This document shows positions 62,632 to 64,000 of a DNA stretch of 64,000 nucleotides, piece by piece (positions within the stretch are counted from its first letter, which is position 1; the number at the start of each line of letters is the position of its first letter). The notes below the pieces were generated by a model, which saw only the letters and a list, made by a program, of their open reading frames with translations, had not been told where the DNA came from and made no database searches. The translations under genes and the position numbers were made by a program. This DNA is from Lachnospiraceae bacterium (lineage in GTDB: Bacteria > Bacillota > Clostridia > Lachnospirales > Lachnospiraceae): assembly GCA_021199655.1 (NCBI GenBank), contig JAJQHQ010000027.1:62332-126331 (forward strand). The letters are read 5' to 3'.

Positions 62632-64000
62632 TTACTCATCGTAATATACGGCATCGTCATCATCATACTCATCGTCTTCGTCGTAATACTCGTCGTCATA
62701 GTACTCGTCATCTTCGTCGTAATATTCGTCATAGTACTCGTCGTCTTCGTCGTAATATTCGTCATCCTCGTCATAGTACTCATCATCGTCATCCATCACA
62801 TAGTACTCGCCGGAATCCGCGTCATAGTACATATCGTCCAGATCTTCATCCGAGTCGAAATCCCCGTCGACATAATCACTGTCATCATCATCCGAGTCGC
62901 CGGCCTCGTTCACCGCGGCAATGTCAAAATAATAGACCGGATCTCCTTCTGAAATGGTATTCAGCGGATACGCAATGTAGTCGTCCGCTTCCAGTCCATC
63001 GAGAATCTCATATTCACAGAGATCCTCATCGTATTCACCCAGAGTAATCTCATGCTTTTCTATGACATTGGATGTATTCGCAAGCCATACGTAAGCTCCA
63101 TCGTCCTCGATCATAATGTAAAACTCTTCCAGCCACAGACCCGACTTTTCTTCCGCCTGTCCGGCGTCCTCTTCCATGTAAACGTGCTGTCCCAGGAGAA
63201 GTCCTTCCGAGCTGTCCAGTTCCACATAAAAACTGTAGGTAGAGGTATCCGAGGAAGAATAGCTGTAATAATAATCGTCATCATCTTCGTCCTGTTCCGT
63301 GCTGATCTCGGTGATCGTGCCGTTCCATGTCAGGGAGGAGTCCACACGCGAATAGACAATCATATCCATCCCCTCATAGATGTTGCCGATGTTCAGTTCA
63401 TTTACCGTGCCCCTGATCCGGTAATCCCCCTCCGCCAGAATGGTTATGTAGGCGGAAGAATCCGAGGTAGAGTAACTCTCAGACTCGGTGGATGGATCGT
63501 TGATCTTCTGGATGATCCCGCCCATCTCGGCCGTCACCACCGAGTTTTTGATGGATGCCTGCAGGCTGGCGATCTCATTTTCCTTCGTCTCAATTTCGTA
63601 TTCGAGCTGACGGATCGTATTCTGATAAGAGAGGATTTCCAGATACGCTTCTGTCTTATCGTCCTCATCGGTAGCACTGTTCATCAGCTTTTCCTGCTGA
63701 GTGATCTGCGTCTCGTAAGACTCGATATCCATCTCATTCTTCTCTATGTCAATCTCATCCTGCGTGATCTGATCCTCGTCATCCTGCGTGTCATAGGAAA
63801 AAAGCTTCTGCCCCTCTTCTACAATATCCCCTTCCTCCACATAACACTCGTCCAGCGTACGGTCTGAATCCAGCTGGATTTCAAGCGTCGCCTGTGCCTC
63901 AACCTCTCCGGAGAAACGCTCTACCACCCCTGAACCGCTGCCATAACCGGTGATAGAAGAGACCGTCTCCACATAGACCGCGTCCTCACTGTCTGAGGAA
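62632..64000 (-). CDS. Second membrane-fusion protein, 5' end outside the window
   Basis: At least 455 residues; the frame is open through the right edge, so the membrane anchor is missing from view. The HlyD-like layout is clear: first half-lipoyl with ECYVEEGDIVEEGQKLFSYD, a coiled hairpin (DEDQITQDEIDIEKNEMDIE onward), second half-lipoyl with VVTAEMGGIIQKINDPST, and a beta-barrel region (RIRGTVNELNIGNIYEGMDM). The last 80 residues are almost only Asp, Glu and Tyr, with repeated EYYDEDD units, an unusual tail for this family. First visible gene of the operon. Confidence 0.85.
   Translation of the reverse strand, partial: SSDSEDAVYVETVSSITGYGSGSGVVERFSGEVEAQATLEIQLDSDRTLDECYVEEGDIVEEGQKLFSYDTQDDEDQITQDEIDIEKNEMDIESYETQITQQEKLMNSATDEDDKTEAYLEILSYQNTIRQLEYEIETKENEIASLQASIKNSVVTAEMGGIIQKINDPSTESESYSTSDSSAYITILAEGDYRIRGTVNELNIGNIYEGMDMIVYSRVDSSLTWNGTITEISTEQDEDDDDYYYSYSSSDTSTYSFYVELDSSEGLLLGQHVYMEEDAGQAEEKSGLWLEEFYIMIEDDGAYVWLANTSNVIEKHEITLGEYDEDLCEYEILDGLEADDYIAYPLNTISEGDPVYYFDIAAVNEAGDSDDDDSDYVDGDFDSDEDLDDMYYDADSGEYYVMDDDDEYYDEDDEYYDEDDEYYDEYYDEDDEYYDDEYYDEDDEYDDDDAVYYDE

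Noticed and set aside
62571..62952. Plus-strand frame of valine/isoleucine repeats resembling a membrane protein
   Set aside because: It is the antisense of the Asp/Glu/Tyr tail of the membrane-fusion protein; the apparent hydrophobicity is an effect of the complementary codons.

Overview
The window looks like chromosome of a spore-forming Firmicute of class Clostridia, most likely a Lachnospiraceae-type gut anaerobe. This is inferred from a cotJABC spore-coat operon, a spoIIM-scpA-scpB-dac neighbourhood with a xerD remnant, strong AGGAGG ribosome-binding sites, TTG starts, short Rho-independent terminators and a NiCo-type riboswitch ahead of a cation exporter. I found no tRNA, rRNA, CRISPR array, prophage or complete insertion sequence. 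Genes are dense and mostly housekeeping. The unusual content is in intergenic repeats and in several oddly built proteins.

Layout. 0-5 kb: hairpin repeat at the left edge, LysM protein, aroC, trpS, an RluA-type pseudouridine synthase and a flavin reductase-like protein. 4.8-10.6 kb: eda and a 6-phosphogluconolactonase-like gene, larE, an AI-2E family exporter overlapping luxS, and a DUF5662-like gene. 10.6-19 kb: a GH13 debranching-enzyme homologue that has lost its catalytic residues, exoA, a DUF1292 protein, a UvrD-type helicase, gltX and an ftsW-like gene. 19-29.2 kb: cotJABC, a broken xerD, a DUF362 protein, a small CxxC protein, spoIIM, scpB, scpA, a metallophosphoesterase, a D,D-carboxypeptidase and cardiolipin synthase. 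29.3-34.9 kb: rpsU, alaS, a precorrin-2 dehydrogenase/RNase HI fusion and DAHP synthase. 35-40.8 kb: a HAD phosphatase, a sugar ABC importer lacking its ATPase, and a MATE exporter. 40.9-46.2 kb: pepT, a glycine-rich repeat protein, and proC, proA and proB. 46.7-55.7 kb: a degenerate-KaiC/PPDK-N fusion behind a structured leader, purC, a TIGR01440 protein, an ECF S component, a cation exporter with a NiCo riboswitch, a fabH-like gene and nudC. 55.8-64 kb: tsf, rpsB, and a MacB-like ABC operon with two unusual membrane-fusion proteins, the last cut by the window edge.

Linked functions. aroC and DAHP synthase are the last and first steps of chorismate synthesis but are about 32 kb apart. proB-proA-proC is a complete glutamate-to-proline route. 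luxS is translationally coupled to a transporter of the family that includes the E. coli AI-2 exporter TqsA. cotJABC, spoIIM and perhaps the glycine-rich protein belong to sporulation.

Beyond genes, three repeat systems stand out. One is a 27-bp imperfect inverted repeat in nine copies, seven of them in the same orientation as a gene start 22-94 bases downstream. The second is a 165-215 bp palindrome-ended element in two copies, one carrying a 56-nt nested-hairpin module in the loop where the other has 5 nt; the same module, with compensatory stem changes, sits beside the other copy. The third is a set of multi-hairpin segments, one of which starts at the predicted transcription start of the KaiC/PPDK-like gene and could be a regulatory leader.
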